Shown here piece after piece: positions 63,668 through 64,000 of a DNA stretch of 64,000 nt. The stretch's first letter is position 1. Each line of letters begins with the position of its first letter. Location of the stretch: positions 1 through 64,000 of the forward strand of contig NZ_QHJF01000011.1 of the NCBI RefSeq assembly GCF_003259225.1. Reading direction: 5' to 3'. The notes below the pieces were generated by a model. It was not told the origin of the DNA. It did not search any database and worked only from the letters and a program-made list of their open reading frames with translations. The position numbers and the translations under genes are program-made. The DNA comes from Marinomonas arctica. GTDB lineage: Bacteria; Pseudomonadota; Gammaproteobacteria; Pseudomonadales; Marinomonadaceae.

Positions 63668-64000
63668 TTATACGGATTGCTTTTTAGGCACTTGTTGAGT
63701 AATACAGTGAATGTTTCCACCGCCGAGTAATATGTTTCTCGCTGGTACACCGATCACTTGGTGGTTGGGAAACGCATTCTGTAGAATCTGTTTGGCTTGC
63801 TCATCCGTTTTTTCATCAAGTAACGGAAACACAATGCCATTGTTACAAATTAAAAAGTTTGCATAAGAGGCGGCGAGGCGTTCTCCCACTTGGCGGTTCA
63901 TGTAAGGGCTTTCTGTAAGATTTTCGGCTTCGTCTGCTGAGACAAAAAGCGGACCTGGCAGAGGCAGTTTGATAATTTCTAACTGACGTCCTTTGGCATC
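63668..64000 (-). CDS. aguA: Agmatine deiminase, C-terminal part (cut by window end)
   Basis: 110 residues visible; the frame stays open to the window edge, so the N-terminal two thirds are outside. The end of the guanidino-modifying fold is clear: [30 protein letters not shown], then [19 protein letters not shown], whose cysteine is the catalytic nucleophile. It converts agmatine to N-carbamoylputrescine in polyamine formation. Classical agmatine deiminases end just after this motif, as here. Its partner aguB is not in view. Confidence 0.95.
   Translation of the reverse strand, partial: DAKGRQLEIIKLPLPGPLFVSADEAENLTESPYMNRQVGERLAASYANFLICNNGIVFPLLDEKTDEQAKQILQNAFPNHQVIGVPARNILLGGGNIHCITQQVPKKQSV

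Overview
The window looks like chromosomal DNA of a marine gammaproteobacterium of the Oceanospirillales, probably Marinomonas or a close relative. This rests on moderate GC content, typical protein families, and gene order matching what I recall of the Pseudomonas aeruginosa and E. coli core blocks. No prophage, transposase, CRISPR array or rRNA operon is visible. The species assignment is inference.

Layout. 0-1.7 kb: a universal stress protein, a small Fur-box-linked membrane protein and the FKBP-type isomerase fklB. 1.8-10.9 kb, minus strand: an acetyltransferase, roxA, purB, monomeric NADP isocitrate dehydrogenase, hflD, mnmA, nudJ, rluE and cspD. 11.2-15.4 kb: the N-degron and translation block clpS-clpA / infA / aat. 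16-24.5 kb, plus strand: a porin-like gene, ftsK, lolA, rarA, crcB, serS and cobA. 24.6-27.2 kb, minus strand: the tRNA 2-thiolation relay tusDCBE, yccA and hpf. 27.5-32.6 kb, plus strand: a DnaT/lambda-O-like plus lambda-P-like replication pair, then uvrY-uvrC-pgsA and tRNA-Gly, tRNA-Cys and tRNA-Leu, with a decayed phage integrase just downstream. 33-41.5 kb: recQ-srkA, two paralogous receiver-TPR proteins, a 2-oxoglutarate dioxygenase and a chemoreceptor with a C-terminal sensor domain. 41.5-49 kb: a glycogen cluster (glgX, glgB and a 1041-residue homologue of eukaryotic phosphorylase kinase alpha/beta). 49-64 kb: a second chemoreceptor, envelope proteins, a possible MhpD-fold protein, an FAD oxidoreductase, a DASS permease, argC, a KefB/C-type transporter, hemG, an RsgA-type GTPase and the C-terminal end of agmatine deiminase.

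How the genes fit together. Most of the window is housekeeping: tRNA modification (mnmA with tusDCBE supplies the 2-thio group of wobble uridine), N-degron proteolysis (aat, clpS, clpA), chromosome segregation, lipoprotein sorting, replication restart or initiation, and nucleotide excision repair under a GacA-type regulator. The more unusual parts are the phage-derived replication pair, the phosphorylase-kinase-like protein with glycogen branching and debranching enzymes, the duplicated receiver-TPR regulators, and REP-like palindromes with GTAG heads at 3' gene ends. One of those palindromes supplies the tusE stop codon. I did not find one compact, clearly new multi-gene system. The best candidates are the replication pair, the phosphorylase-kinase-like protein and the receiver-TPR pair.
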